Assembly (NCBI GenBank): GCA_037577475.1
Contig: CM075206.1
Location: 5,427,459 to 5,491,458 of the forward strand
DNA: 64,000 nt
Reading direction: 5' to 3'
Source: Chaunax sp. Z400
Taxonomy: Eukaryota > Chordata > Actinopteri > Lophiiformes > Chaunacidae
Made by a program: the position numbers and the translations under genes. The notes beneath the pieces are model-generated. The model was not told the origin of the DNA and did not search any database. It saw only the letters and a program-made list of their open reading frames with translations. Shown piece by piece: positions 50,644 to 63,301 of the stretch. Within the stretch, counting starts at the first letter, position 1. Each line of letters begins with the position of its first letter.

Positions 50644-51359
50644 GCCCTTCCACCAGGGGGAATGGGTTATTCACACTGCTCCGCTGGGGCTGTTACGAGT
50701 CTGACCTCCATGGATTGGTAAATTTGGGTGAGTTTATTTCTTACATGGATGATGTAAAAAGAAAACAAGTCCCAGAAAAAAAAGGCAATTTCAGCAACAC
50801 ACACACACACACACTCACATACTCATTCGCTCACTGATAATGCAAGGCAGCAAAGCACACCGGAGACCTGTCTTGTAAATCTCTTTGTGAAAGCAGCTTT
50901 GGGGGGTAGACAGGGGCTTACATACTGAGCCCTGAGGTAGAGCTACAGACTCCACTCCCTCTAACCCCCCCAATGGTCTTTCTCCCTCTCCCACACACAT
51001 GCTCTATGCTCTCATCTTTCCTCTTCCTCACTTTTCTGTCTACCCCACATTTTATCCTACTTTCTTGCCCCTCTCTCACCTTTTGCTGTCACTCCCTCCC
51101 CTCCCATTCTTCCCGCTCTCCTCCCTTCTGTCCCAGCCCGGGCTCCAGAGCGCTGGTCCTTAGCCCTGCAGGCTCCCGTGGTGTTGCGGTGACTAATGTC
51201 CTGCCTTTGCTCAGACAATGAGTTTGAGAGTGAGCCGGGAAAGTGTTGGGGAGGGAAAAAGACTCCGGCACCTTTGACAAATGGAACCCCGCGCACTCCT
51301 GTGCCCACTGAGGGAGGCTTTACAATGTCGTGCTCCACGCTCCACGTCCTCTGAGGGAC

Positions 51360-51620
51360 GGCTGCAACCCGCAAAGCCGCATCTGGGGTAATATAATGAA
51401 TTCTTTGGGAAGTCCAACCTGGCTTTCTTCATGAATAAGATATATTTCCAAAGCATGTCGACCCCTCTTAATAAAAACACCAGCCTGGCAGGAATAGCCA
51501 AAGCCGTTTTAGGGCCCCATGTACACGTTAATATTTCTGTTTCTCTATAAATTTTCTCAGGCCCACTTCTTTCCAGGCCTGTCACTGTAAGGCCAGTCCC
51601 ACATTTTCCCTGGAAGGTAA
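51360..51620. promoter_or_regulatory. Candidate regulatory stretch in intron 1
   Basis: It contains GGGTAATATAATGAATTC, CATGAATAAGATATATTTC, CCTCTTAATAAAAACACC and GTACACGTTAATATTTC. The 260 bases stand out from the pyrimidine-rich DNA on both sides. Confidence 0.4.
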
Positions 51621-53539
51621 AGGACCCATGATGACAAACTGTCGTTAAAAACGGCTGGGGTCCCTCTCTTTCAAGGAACTCCAACTCTTGGATGCTCCCT
51701 CCTCTTCCCCACACACCCTACCCCCTTTGCAACCCTGAAAGGAACTGGGCTTTGTCTGAGGAGCAACCCCCCCCCCCCATCTCAGCCCTAGCTCCCCTCC
51801 TGAAACCCTGTTCCTCACTCCCTGTGGAGTATTGTTAAAACACAGCCCCCTCTCTTTTCGTGGCCCGGGCTCTTAAAACAGCGTGCTTTGCATGAGAAAA
51901 AACGATTAGTCTTCAAATGCTGTGCTGTCAAAGGAGGGCTCTTTCAGGTTGGGGCAGAAATTTGCTCAGATAGTAGAGTTCCCCTTTTGTTTTGTTTTTT
52001 GAAGATGAGGCATTATTAGAGCCAGGGTCTGTTAGCATTCATTGCAGAGAAGAACAAACTGGAAGGGGTTTATGTGGGACGCCCGTCTCCTCCTCTTCCA
52101 GCTCACCCCAAGTCCGCTGTAAACGGAAGTGAAGGAGCAAAGTAGGGGAAGAGGTACTCATCTAAACATGTTTGGAGAGGAGAGATCATTTCTGGCTCCC
52201 TGCTTCTTTCAGGTATTAACCTTTGGATTTACATTTGACATTTGAACAATACACTCCTCTTTGACCTCCAGCAGCAAGACCCAGGGATTGCCCAAACTGA
52301 AAGACAACAAGCAGCATGGGACTGCAAACACATGGGGTTCACATTGTGAGCATTACTGCATGACAAGGCATAACTTAATTAATGGTAAGAGGACATAAGT
52401 TTTGTGTAGATTTTGCACTTAATGATATAGTTGTTGTTTTTTCTTGCTCAGTTCAAATACTGTTGGGGGGTAAGGCGTGTGCTGATTGGTGTCTTGGAGT
52501 AGCCAGAGCCTGACTCATGGCTTCACACATCAAGAAGCAGGGGCAAGTGACAGATCATTGTTCACTGCCAGCAGCCAGTTCATCTGTCTCCCAATCACCA
52601 TCCCGGAAAGCACAGATCCCCTCATGGATGCCACAACCAGCTCCCATCAACCCTGACACAATGCTACATCTGCAATAACAGCCCCGTCCCTGAGAAGCCG
52701 CGTCTTTAGGCGCTCAACTTTACACACATGCGGCCCACGAGCAAATGGAGCCCAAAGCGAAGCACTTCACCTCTTGCTGCCATACTTCACGCCACAGATT
52801 TAAAGACATTTTTACGGCAGCTACAGCAAACAGAGGAGGGAATGAAGCGACACCCACATGCAGGCGTGACCTGTCCTGTTTCTCCTCAAGTATGTGAGAA
52901 AAGAAAACGCAAACTCTGTGTTCCCACACCTGCATATCTGCAATAACATTCACCATGGCCTACGACACTGCTTACATTAAGCAGTCAAATGCAACTTCAT
53001 CGATCATAAATTCAGATCAGTTGATTCAAAATTCACTCGACTGTTTTCACTTGTTTTGAATCTTTTTTTTCCCCGTTTTTATTGCCGTCTTCGGTGCCTC
53101 TCTCTGGGAGAGCAGCTGATCAGAGTAATTGTCAGGTCTAGTTGAAGTTTCCAACAGTCCAGAGCCAAGGAGAAAAAAAAAAACAGCCCTCTCTCAGCTC
53201 CTGCTGAGGCAACTTGAGCTCCCACTTTTTTCCTCCCATTTCTTATTTCTTCAGACAAATGAAAAAAAAATGTTGCTTACACGAAGAGAGAGAAAAAAGG
53301 GAAAGAGACCGAGGAAGAGTAAGTGAAGTGTGAATGAGCATGTACGTACATGCATTTGTGAGTGTGCTGAAGTGTGGGACTGTTGTGTCAGTATATGCTG
53401 TTTGCAAAAGCCTCAAGTGTGCTAAGATTCCTGAATGTGTGTAATATACATATCTAAAATTACAATACCATATCTTGAGTCTCATACGCTCGTCATCGCC
53501 ACTTTCCCCCCGCCGTACACATGCCTTATCCAAAGACAT

Positions 53540-53770
53540 CACCCGGCTTGAAAGGTGCCTTTAGCAGGCTCCTTGAAGTGGGGAGCGGGGGTCCCGCTCT
53601 GGGACAATGATGGGTGAGGTGGAGGGGAGCCGGGGGAGCAGGAACACATAGCATATTAAATCTGCTGGCGGAGCTGGGTCATCCGCGTGGAGAGCCAGAG
53701 AGCCAGATCTGAGGCATGCCCTGAAGGGATGGCTGGGCCTGGGGATTAGGAGGCCAAGGAGAATCCCTTG
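53540..53770. promoter_or_regulatory. Possible regulatory stretch in intron 1
   Basis: GC-rich complex block with CACCCGGCTTGAAAGG, CATAGCATATTAAATCTGC and GGGTCATCCGCGTGGAG, plus several G runs. There is no simple repeat. Support is compositional only. Confidence 0.25.
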
Positions 53771-54319
53771 CACACACGAAGACCCCTTCTTGTCTCTGCT
53801 CACACGCAAATGCATCCAGACGTTTTGACGCTTCTCAGGTTTGCCATCTCAGCCCAGCTTTTCAGCGCTCTCCTCCGAGCCTCGCAAACAACACCGCCGC
53901 GCACACATATTTCCATCCGCTCCCATGCAAAGCCTTTTTTTTTTCCCCCCCCTCAATCACTACCTCGGTCTGACTTGTCCTCTTTCTTTCCCCATGTGTC
54001 TGTTTCATTTGATGTCAACATATCAAAGTGTCAAATCATCAAAGTGAAAGATTTCTTTTGGGGGCCATCTACTCAACTACACCAGTTATATGCAAGGGAA
54101 GCAACAGCTAATCAAATTACACAGGGAATTACTCCAAACTTATTGTGTATTTTAAAACTTAGGATTGTTCATATCTACACCTCTATGTGATTCTTGTATC
54201 CTCCAGAGAAACAGACTAATAATCTACAGGAAAAAAAAACCTGCAATACCCACAAGCTTACAGTCAACAAAAACTACAATCCTCATTATCTTGAGGCAAA
54301 TCAACTTCCTCACATTAAC

Positions 54320-54830
54320 CTTGTTTTAACAAAACATTCGCCACCTCTTTGAGGGCTTCAGGTCGCAGCATTAGCACAACAACACATCTCATTAGGGCCT
54401 CTTGCATTCAAACCTGATAACAGGTACTCTTCCTGCAGGGTGTAAAAGGCCTGAGGACAGAACGTGCCTTTAGCTATGCAAGGCCCTTAAAGAGGGGAGA
54501 GGGCCATACCTCAAAAATTAATAGCATGTCATCTCCTTGCATTAACCCGACAGCCTTGCCAGGTCGCCAGGTCACGGGTATACCGGGCCAGTCTTGCAAT
54601 GCATAATTTTAAAGCAGGGCTTAAATTTGAGATAAAACAGTACGCTGCTGCTATCTGACGGACTGACTCCTGCAGAGGGAAACATTATCCGCCTGCTCCT
54701 CACGCACGGAGCTGAGGAAGCAGAGAGCGGCAATGATACATCTTTGCTGGCTACAGTAAGTGAATGGCTCTCAGCTCTGCATCTCATTCCAGCAGATTAG
54801 CATCTTAAACACTGCTGCATTCATCACTGC
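54320..54830. promoter_or_regulatory. Candidate regulatory stretch in intron 1
   Basis: It contains CAAACCTGATAACAGGTAC, TTAGCTATGCAAGGCCC, AAAAATTAATAGCATGTC, TTGCATTAACCCGACAGCC, TGCAATGCATAATTTTAAAG and AGCAGATTAGCATC. The ATGCAAG and TGCATAATT words resemble POU/octamer sites. To its right the DNA turns abruptly AT-rich. Confidence 0.4.
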
Positions 54831-56908
54831 TACTGAATCATAATGAGGCAAAGTCCCTTTTTTTTTTTTTTTGGTAAAGGTGCACCTGTTTGACATCAAT
54901 ATCCCCCTTGGTAGTTTCTTTTATGCAGAATGTAGTAGCATCAAAAGCTTGTACAAGTTTTCTCATATAATATTCCAACATATTTATTGTTGGTTGGCAA
55001 TTTTGTTCACAAAATAAAGTTGTTTCATTTGTATTATAATATATCACATATTTTTTTAAATGCACAGGCATCCACATTTTGTGTAAAAACAAAAATTAAT
55101 GAAATTAAACGTAGTGATGTTAAAAGTTAGTGCATACAATATTAAATACACAAATGTTACAGAATTCTCTGCCATCAATCAATCCATGAAATTTGATTTA
55201 ATCACATTTTAAGGTTCATAGAAAATATGTGACATTTAATATTTTGCCTACATTTTGAAAAATGAATCAGACGCCATCATAATTTTGCCTCAAATAATAT
55301 TATTATGGAAGCAATTAGGTGGCATTTTCAAGTATCAGTTTTATCTTAAAATGATTATCAATTCACAAGCAACAAATAACAAAACATGTGGAGAAAAATG
55401 TACACCTCTATTTATTTAATCTCAATTTAAGAAAATAGATTCTCATGACGTCATTTTAAAATATAAAATATTGGGCCTAAAATCTGAATGGTTTCCAGCC
55501 TGATCCATCAATTCAATATTTTAATATTAATATAATAAGAACCATTGACATTTAAGTGATTCATTTCCTATTCGTAGGCCCAATGAAATGTTATTTTGTT
55601 ATTATAAATAAAATAGGGGACGCATTATTTACAGTTTATGTGACAGCTCCTTTTTAATTTTATTACACAAATGTAACTGATACCTGCAAAAACTCTGCTC
55701 ACAGCCAAATGCAGAGCGAAGATGAATGATGGAACAACCTCATAAAAATAGGAGATTTTTATCTGTGTGTACTTGTACTGTTAAACATCTTATTTGGTGT
55801 ATTCACTCACTGCTCCGTCTCAAGGCGGGCAGACCTCCGTTAATAATTTGCCAAGTGTCAAAAAAAAAAGGGAGGATTTGAGCTGCACCGCATGACTGAG
55901 CACCTCGGACCCTCGTAGTCTGTATGAAACCCGAGAGCAGACAAGCAGATAAAATGTGGAACAGCTGGCGAGGACAGGAGGGAAAGTTTCAAACAAATAT
56001 CCGCACATGTGGAGGCTCGGGGGCTCCAAAACGTTTTCATGTCCCAGACCCCCAAATTGAACACAAGGACTTCTGTTGGAGAGATTTTTTTTTTCATCCT
56101 GCAGAGGTCCATGTAAAAGTTTATTTAAAAGAGATAGGGGCAAACTTGTGACTGCATTAGTCCCTCCATTTTTTATTGTAATAATTCCACTAAATTGTAA
56201 TAAACTAAATTACATTAACTTTACACTATTTCTAATTTTGCTTGGGGCCCCATAAAATTCCCCACAAGGACCCCTGCAGAGCCGCAGACCCCACTCTAAT
56301 GGGCTTAAATTTCTCTGAGCACATGCACATGCCTTCATAAACACCATATTGTATCCTCAAACATTTTACTTTTTTTTTTAGGCTAAGCACAAAGAATTTA
56401 AAAAAATTTCCAATGGAAATCAAATAGCCGGAAACCACCTGAATGAATTTCTCCTTTTAGATGCTTTGACACAGATTTCCAGATACTGACACTTGTTTCT
56501 GCAGAAAATAAAGTGAAAGTACACAGGAAACACAACAACCTTCAATTTTAATATCAGTTCACCGCAAAATCTGAATCTAAATGTTAATATGGGCTTTTTT
56601 TTGCAATGTGAATATTTCTTCTGTATATCATAAAGGCCTCAAATTCACTTTTATGTTTTGAAAATTTAAAAATACAATAATGTAGAAATGTTTCAGTTGT
56701 ACACTTTAAAATTAAATATGGCTTCAGGCTAAAGGTCAAAGCAGGGGTCAGTCACAGGCATAAATTTTTAAAAAAAATTAACTTGTGTCTTAGCATGTTC
56801 ATGTAACTGTTTCTGCAGAACTAAACAGAATAAACCGAATCAATAACAAACAATTAAATGTGATAACACATGCACATAAGTATGAGAAGACACCTCCCCC
56901 CCACCCCC

Positions 56909-56910
<2 letters not shown>

Positions 56911-56943
<33 letters not shown>
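56911..56943. repeat. (CA)16 microsatellite
   Basis: A pure CA tract preceded by a C-rich run and followed by CACGCGCG, in intron 1 about 540 bases from the candidate first exon. Confidence 0.95.
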
Positions 56944-56944
<1 letters not shown>

Positions 56945-57485
56945 ACGCGCGTTTCTTCAGGCAAAAGTCCAATAAAGTTTCATGTCTGCAGAACTTCATT
57001 AAGTTTCGATTCATACCTCCCAACAGAATTAAACATTACAATTTCTTCTATTGAACAAACTAGTTTTTCATTACTATCAAACTTTATGCAATTCCAAACT
57101 AGTTTTAGAGTTTACTTTGCGCATCTGTCTGTCGGATACGTGTTAAGTGTGCCATCCGGGGTTTCTAACACTTTAACTAGCCTGTTTCACAGAGAATAAA
57201 TCACACCCACTGTCTGTGCTGCCTTTTCGTCTGATTCCAGATCGAAGCTTCCATCGCTCTTTTTAAAAGCTGCTGCTTCCACCAGCGTTTTCTCCGCTTA
57301 TTCAACTTCACGCCTGCATCTAAACTTGTATGATTTTCCATGGTTTTGAAACGCAGACCCTTCTGCTGATACACAAAGTCTGCCTGCTTCTCTCTGACTA
57401 AACTTTTGATAATAAGCGCAACAAAGTCTCCTTGTGTGTGAGTTTACTCACTTCTTCCAGGGTGATTTCCATTTGAATTCTTACC

Positions 57486-57860
57486 TTAAATCTTCACAGA
57501 GTAAAAAATGATCTTCTTTCTTCTTCTCTTCCTAAGTTGCAGATGTGCCTCTGGAGTTGCCTGGGACTTTTTTTTTTTTCTTTTTTTTTTTACGCTGCAA
57601 CTCCAACTCCAAAACGGCACTGCCTGAGTTTTTTTTCTTGCTTGTCTTTCTCCTCCTTCTCACAGTTTGCTGTGTTCAACCACCGCCGGACTAACACCAT
57701 TAGCCTGCCCGATAATATCTGCCGATAGCAGACCGCAGATGTGCGCAAAAACAACAAAAGCGTCAGAGTAGTGCATGGAGAGTTATTACATTTAGTGCGC
57801 TTTTTCGAGGAGAAGAGAGAGGACGAAGTGTGGGACTCCAGCTGCTCCTTCCCTCGCTTG
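57486..57860 (-). other. gli3: Candidate gli3 non-coding first exon and core promoter region
   Basis: An upstream non-coding exon is required by the acceptor in exon 2. The best candidate ends at 57486 with a strong donor, TTTAAG|GTAAGAAT on the minus strand; a second possible donor, GAA|GTGAGT, is at 57451. The stretch to the right has more CpG than its surroundings (about a dozen in 260 bases around 57.6-57.85 kb), with GGCGG, GACGCTT and TGCGCAC words. TATA-like A/T runs occur on the minus strand near 57890-57905 and 57946-57953. The transcription start is not visible, so the right end is only a guess. An alternative promoter could be the CpG-rich block at 46.7-47.0 kb. Confidence 0.4.
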
Positions 57861-59998
57861 ACTCCTCCCTCCTTTACTCACTGCCTCCCTCCTTTTTTAA
57901 TTTTGTGTACCCCTTTCTTCCTTCCTTTCTCCTTTTCTTCTAGTTTCTCTTTATTTAAGACATTTTTCAAAGTTAAATCCTAGTTAGACCATTTGTTACA
58001 AATTATGGGGTATAAGCCAACATTAAACTCCTCATAGGCCTTTGTACCACAGTGGAAAGTCTACACCCGGTTAGGAAAGACAAAAAATGATGTGTTCAGG
58101 GACAAGAAAGTTGGGTTTTGATTATTTTTGGCATTATTTCCTCTTTGTTTTCTCCTTGTCTGTCCATTTAACTTAGTTGAGAATGTTTCAGTGAACCCGG
58201 GTAGGTAATGAACTAAATCAAACAATGCATTTTTCATGTTTTCATCTGTTTAAAATGCACCAGTGCAGTAACATCATTTAGACTCTAAATGATGATGACT
58301 CTAAATGATTTTAGCATGCAAGTCACTTTTCTTTAAAGTGTAACGTACAGTAAGAAATATGTTTCTCTCTGCACACTCAGATAAATCCATAAAATTAAAC
58401 TGACTGGAGATATGTGACATTACAATCAGCATAATGGCAATGACAAGATACAATGATCACCAAAAGATAAAAACACTCATATCAAATGGAATATATGTGT
58501 TGTATTTTTGATTTGCACATTGTGTGAATAAATTCGCTTGCAGAAATTATCATAATAGACAAATACACTCAAGTTTAAGTGACTTATTTTATTGTTTTGA
58601 TCTACCAATTTACATTATGAAGCAGTCTGACTCACGTATCGGACACTGTCGAGTTATGAGAGGTAAAATAGTCCCCTGGGCTCGCCCCTCAGAGTGATAT
58701 CTAATGCTGGGGTAAAGTGGAGGGAAGTCTTCCTGTAGGGTTAGGTTATAATCAATATACATAATCAATATACAGGGAAATTATGTGGTAGCAGAGGTCT
58801 TTAGGGTACTGTTTCAATCAATGAATGGGGTGGGAGTTTTGGGAGGAAAATCACCAGTTAATAATTTAACCAGGATTTGAATGTGTGCGTGTGGTCGAGA
58901 GGTCGAGTCCATCAAGACACAGTTGGTGTATTTATCCTGACACGCATCCAATCAGCAGCTGAAGAAATCTGTAATTTAAAGGAATTATCTGCTTCAAAAA
59001 GAGGTTTCATGAGCAGCCTCCTGATGCTTCTTATGCCAATAATAGTCCTGATTGACTAATTACTGCCTTAATCAATCAGAGCTTATGATCTCCTGTCACA
59101 GCAGTCAACGTCTTCGCCATCAATAAACCTCCAAATGTTTGAATTTTGATTTAGTCAGAATATGAAGATGGATTTGGCGACTGTGACTGATCTGAGCAAC
59201 TATTTTAAATATTCCATTGCAAAACATGGTTCGACCTCAACTTCAGCTGTTTTTATTCATCGAAAAATGTACAGATACATCTGTTTATTTCCACTATAAT
59301 CCATTATATGTCAAAATGAAAGTGCAAGTGTTTGGATTTCATAAATTTAAATTACAGTGCAGACATAAAAAATAAGGTTTTGCTTAAAAAATGAAATGAT
59401 TACCACACAGTGATACAAATCAGTGTCAATACAATGAAAATACTTGTGTCTGTGACAACAGGAGGTCAGGGCGAGAGAGGAGACAGTCAAAGGTGCTCTG
59501 TAAGACACGACTAATTCTGCTGTCAGTTTGTCAGGCGGTGCTCATCTGGCCTGGACTACACAGAGATAAAGTCCTTGTTATGAATCTCTCAAAGAGAATC
59601 TGAGGAACGTGGAGGTGGGGTGAGGTGGGGGAGAACAAGAGGGTAAAGGAGGAGGGAGGGGGCGCACATGGGCATCAGTAGGGTTAGCGGCTCCCGAAAG
59701 TATTTCATCAAAGAGGGCCTGGATCCTGGGGATTGAGATTCTGCCTGGAGGCAAGTAACCAATGGTCTCCCAAGAACATATTCCAGAGTAGGGCTCACAG
59801 AGCCAAAGCACACATCAAAAGCACCTCTGTAGCCAAAGCGATTCTGGAGGAGAAAAAAAGGGGGTTCGGGTCCCTTCTTGGCCCCCTTTAAGCCCCAGAT
59901 CTCACCCCAATTAAGGAGGAACTACTGTTTGTTCCAGACCCTGAGATCTACAGGCAGGGAGGTGTACTCACTAAGGTGGACACTCAGGCGTGCTCGCC

Positions 59999-60000
<2 letters not shown>

Positions 60001-60063
<63 letters not shown>
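60001..60063. repeat. (CA)31 microsatellite
   Basis: A pure CA tract upstream of gli3. Confidence 0.95.
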
Positions 60064-60065
<2 letters not shown>

Positions 60066-60202
60066 TCACTTTTTCTCACAGCACAATCAAGATGCTGAAG
60101 CAAACTCTGACTACTGAAGATGAACATCTGCATCTTGTGCTTTTTTTTTTTAAATGACCAACTGACAGAGTTTGTTTCCAGTTTGAGCTGTGATCTCACT
60201 GA

Positions 60203-60240
60203 AATAATAATAATAATTATTATTATTATTATATATATAT
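60203..60240. repeat. AAT/ATT palindrome with AT tail
   Basis: Five AAT-type units run straight into ATT units and then an AT tail. The two halves are self-complementary, so a cruciform or slipped structure is possible. Confidence 0.9.
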
Positions 60241-61212
60241 GCCCCTCAGTGTGTCCACAAACGTTACACGAGTAACAGTAAATCAATACTTGGCAGAATG
60301 TTGTGTAGGCATTTGGATTTTTGCCTTTAATTCTTCGCCTCTGGACAGATGTCACTGTGAAATGGTTATATTATATCCACACAGATGTGACTGCTGGAAA
60401 TGCAATAGCTGCATGAACAGAGGAATGACAGCATTCTCCACAGCAGGGAGTCAGCATTTTAAGATAAAGAATATTTGAATTGTCTGGTATTGAGGTCTCC
60501 TGATTAAAACTAGCGACGCAGTGTGAAAATGTTCTATTGCAACAGTCTTGCGATCAAAGTTTCAAGGAGAAGTTTGGAAGAATTAGCAGGGAAATCTACT
60601 TGAAGTATCATAAGTAATGATTCTTGTTATGCTGAATGCCACTGTGAGTGTTATTTTTATCATGTATGCATATTATCAATATTATTTTATGTATAGACAG
60701 CATCTTAATGCTGCCAAGGAAGAAATAATTTAGATTTTTATGTGTACTGTTGTGATTTATTCTGCATAAATGTAAAACATGTTGTAAGATAATCATAAAG
60801 TTTTATATGTAAAATCCTGACACTGTAAAGTAACCAGTAACCATAGCTGTCAAATAAATGCAGTGGTGTGTATAAGTGTGTATAAAGAAAATGTCCTTAA
60901 GTTAATGTACTTACTGTTACTTTGCACCACGTGGAACAATGTCACATAAAATGTAAACTAATTTTAGGTTTTTAAAAGCTGCCTTTTAACCTCTGAGATT
61001 ACAGTTTAAATAAAGAATGGAAAACAGAAACCCAAATATTATAATAGTTCAATCCACCTGAATTATTGTTTAATACATGCAGTATTTTCAAAACAAATTC
61101 CCTATGGTAACTGTTTACAGTATCCTGTGGATAAGTTTTACTCCTATTTTATTAAATCTATGTAAATATGTGGGTATATAAATGGATATACAGGTTATTA
61201 GAGTATATGGAT

Positions 61213-61350
61213 GGGCCATCTGGTGGCACAGTGGATCTGACTCGTTTAACCGCAAACATTCCAACCCTTGGTGCATGTTACATCCCCTCCTCTCTTACTC
61301 TGGTGCTTTTTAATAACATAAAGGCAAAACACCCAGGAACATCTTAAAAT
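61213..61350 (+). mobile_element. Diverged tRNA-derived SINE fragment
   Basis: It resembles a common fish SINE in order of blocks: GGGCCATCTGGTGGCACAG (an A-box-like head, TGGCACAGTGG), a poor B box around CATTCCAACCC, GCATGTTACATCCCCTCC, CTCTCTTACTCTGG, and a tail of AACATAAAGGCAAAAC, ACACCCAGG and ATCTTAAAAT. Identification is from recalled family features; it is old and eroded. Confidence 0.55.
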
Positions 61351-62139
61351 GAGTAACAACACTGAAGACAGAAAAACAATTCCTTTCAGCTTAACTGTAT
61401 TTGTGTAGAGACAGAAATCAATGGAAGACAGATGTGACAGTATATGTAAAAACCCTGGCTAATAAAAACAAAATCTACATCCGTGGCTTCCTCTAAAGGT
61501 AAATAATGATTTTTCTAACAGAAAATTAGAAATGTTAATTACTTTGTTGCGTGTTGATCAAAATATTCCCACATTCATCACGATAACAAATTTAAAACTC
61601 AAAAAGTCCTTAAATGTTATGAGAAAATCCTGCAACAAAGTCCTTTGAACACTTTCTGGTCTTGACCTGATGTCCGGTCACTGTCCTCAATGACAACTCA
61701 GTTCTTCAGCGAATCTGAAAAACTCTACACAGCAGCATTCCACTGCCATATAACTGCAAATATAAGCCCAGGGAACCTCCTGTCGGTGTCTACACTATGT
61801 CTATCTAATAGGCATCAAGGGATTTTCTTGCTCTTAATCTTAGTAACTACAAGTGCAAGTGTGCGCAAACAAATGACTACATCCACCTGACACTGGGCCT
61901 GTTTGCCAAAGATCGGAGATTTGGGACCAAACAAACAAACCGTTAAAGAGAGATTTAAGTGACCGCTGGTCCGATGTCAGGAGTGCATTAGAGAGTTAGC
62001 CATCCTTAAGCTGCGTACACAGTTTAAAAGTCACCTTCAGCATATTTCCCTGTTGTTTTGTCCTCCATCCCTTTACACACTTGTACATTCAGGACACTAA
62101 ACACCTCCCCTCCCCTCCTCCCAACATGCCTCCTCCACC

Positions 62140-62480
62140 CCGCCAGAGGTATCGGGTGGCTCGAGAGGGCCATTAGTGTGAATGACTGATAAGACTCTCT
62201 GTCCCCAATAATCAGAAAAGTATATTTGCGGTTATTTTGAATCCGTCAGAAATAATAAATGCCAAACTATATCCACTTGGGCTATTTAAGCAATTTCCGT
62301 GTGATAACATCCCGTGGGGATTTCATGTGGAATCCAAATGACGACATAATAAAACCACGACGCCTGCACCCCCTTATCAGGCTGGATTAAAAAGGAATAA
62401 TGAAACAGAGAGGGTTTGGAGCCTTGTGTGGTATGAATATGATTATCTAATGGACTCCAATGGAAAGGCATGTTAATTCT
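62140..62480. promoter_or_regulatory. Candidate regulatory stretch upstream of gli3
   Basis: About 4.5 kb upstream of the candidate first exon. It carries GGCCATTAGTGTGAATG, CCCCAATAATCAG, TTGCGGTTATTTTGAATCCG, GACGACATAATAAAACC and GGATTAAAAAGGAATAATG. It has no simple repeat and is bounded by pyrimidine-rich tracts. Confidence 0.35.
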
Positions 62481-63210
62481 ACTTTAACGCGAGACCTTTC
62501 CCAGACTATCTCCTGCCCCTGGCTCCTCCTAAGACCCCCTCCTTTCTCCCCCACTCCACCCATTTCACTTCCTCTTTCTTCCTTTAAGTTTAAATAATCG
62601 TTCTGCTATTTTCTTTTTCTTTTTTTTTTTGCACAGAAGTCATTATGCCCGCTGTCTATCTCTGTGTATGAACGTGAGCATGGGAGAGTGATAAAGCCAA
62701 CCCCCTAGTCTTTCACTCTCTTTTCCGGTCTGATTGGAGTGTGTTGGCCTCTTAAACTTCAGACAAAAGCACTCTAGGCAATTATCAATATTCAGTTTTT
62801 TTCTTGCAGAGAGATCACTGTTGCTTGAAAAATGTGGGTCACTCATGCAAACTCAAATCAAAGTTTTTGAGCACCCAGTTGAAATCATATTACATGGTGT
62901 GATACTGGCCTTAACAAGGCCTCAATGTTTCAATACTGGGTCAAAAAAACAAATTTCTCCTATAGTGACATTGACACAGCTTGATTTTGAGGGTGGTATT
63001 CTCCAGATATGAATGTGTTGAAGTATAAAACATGCACACTTAAAGTCCTTGAACCTTTGTTTCAAGTGCACACCCATCCAAAAGTTGCATGTGTGCAGTT
63101 CTTGCTGTCAGGATTTTGTAAAGATGTTTTCAGACACACATCACTTGTGTGTGTGTATTTCTGCAATAAGTGTGGACTGATTAAAAATATTTTTTCTTTC
63201 TTCTCTCCAG

Positions 63211-63301
63211 ATGCAGACCGGGGGGGGGGGGGTCATCATTAAACCCATTAGGACCGATAAGAGCCGCATAGTCGAGTCCATTCTCATCTAGTGAGGCATG
63301 G
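63211..63301 (+). other. Exon-like segment on the plus strand
   Basis: The 91 bases are bordered by a good acceptor (TTTCTTTCTTCTCTCCAG, AG at 63209-63210) and a good donor (ATGG|GTAAGT, GT at 63302). They begin with ATG and a run of 13 G, and code for 25 residues before a TAG, so any protein content would be tiny. It could be an exon of a divergent non-coding RNA upstream of gli3, or chance. No family match. Confidence 0.2.

Larger units (their letters stand above)
41583..57485 (-). other. gli3: gli3 intron 1 (15.9 kb if the first exon is correct)
   Basis: Non-coding region upstream of exon 2. It holds candidate regulatory stretches (43880-44410, 44620-44750, 45990-46130, 47480-47830, 49290-49620, 51360-51620, 53540-53770, 54320-54830), a CpG-rich block at 46730-46975, one dispersed repeat copy (about 48425-48580) and several microsatellites. 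From 54.8 to 57.1 kb the DNA is strongly AT-rich with no feature apart from a CA repeat. The right boundary depends on the inferred first exon. Confidence 0.7.

Noticed and set aside
51211..51714. Minus-strand ORF of 167 codons in intron 1
   Set aside because: No protein motifs and no gli3 similarity; overlaps a candidate regulatory stretch.
58880..58930. tRNA-like GGTCGAGTCC word
   Set aside because: No A box, no cloverleaf and no terminator; a lone B-box-like word.
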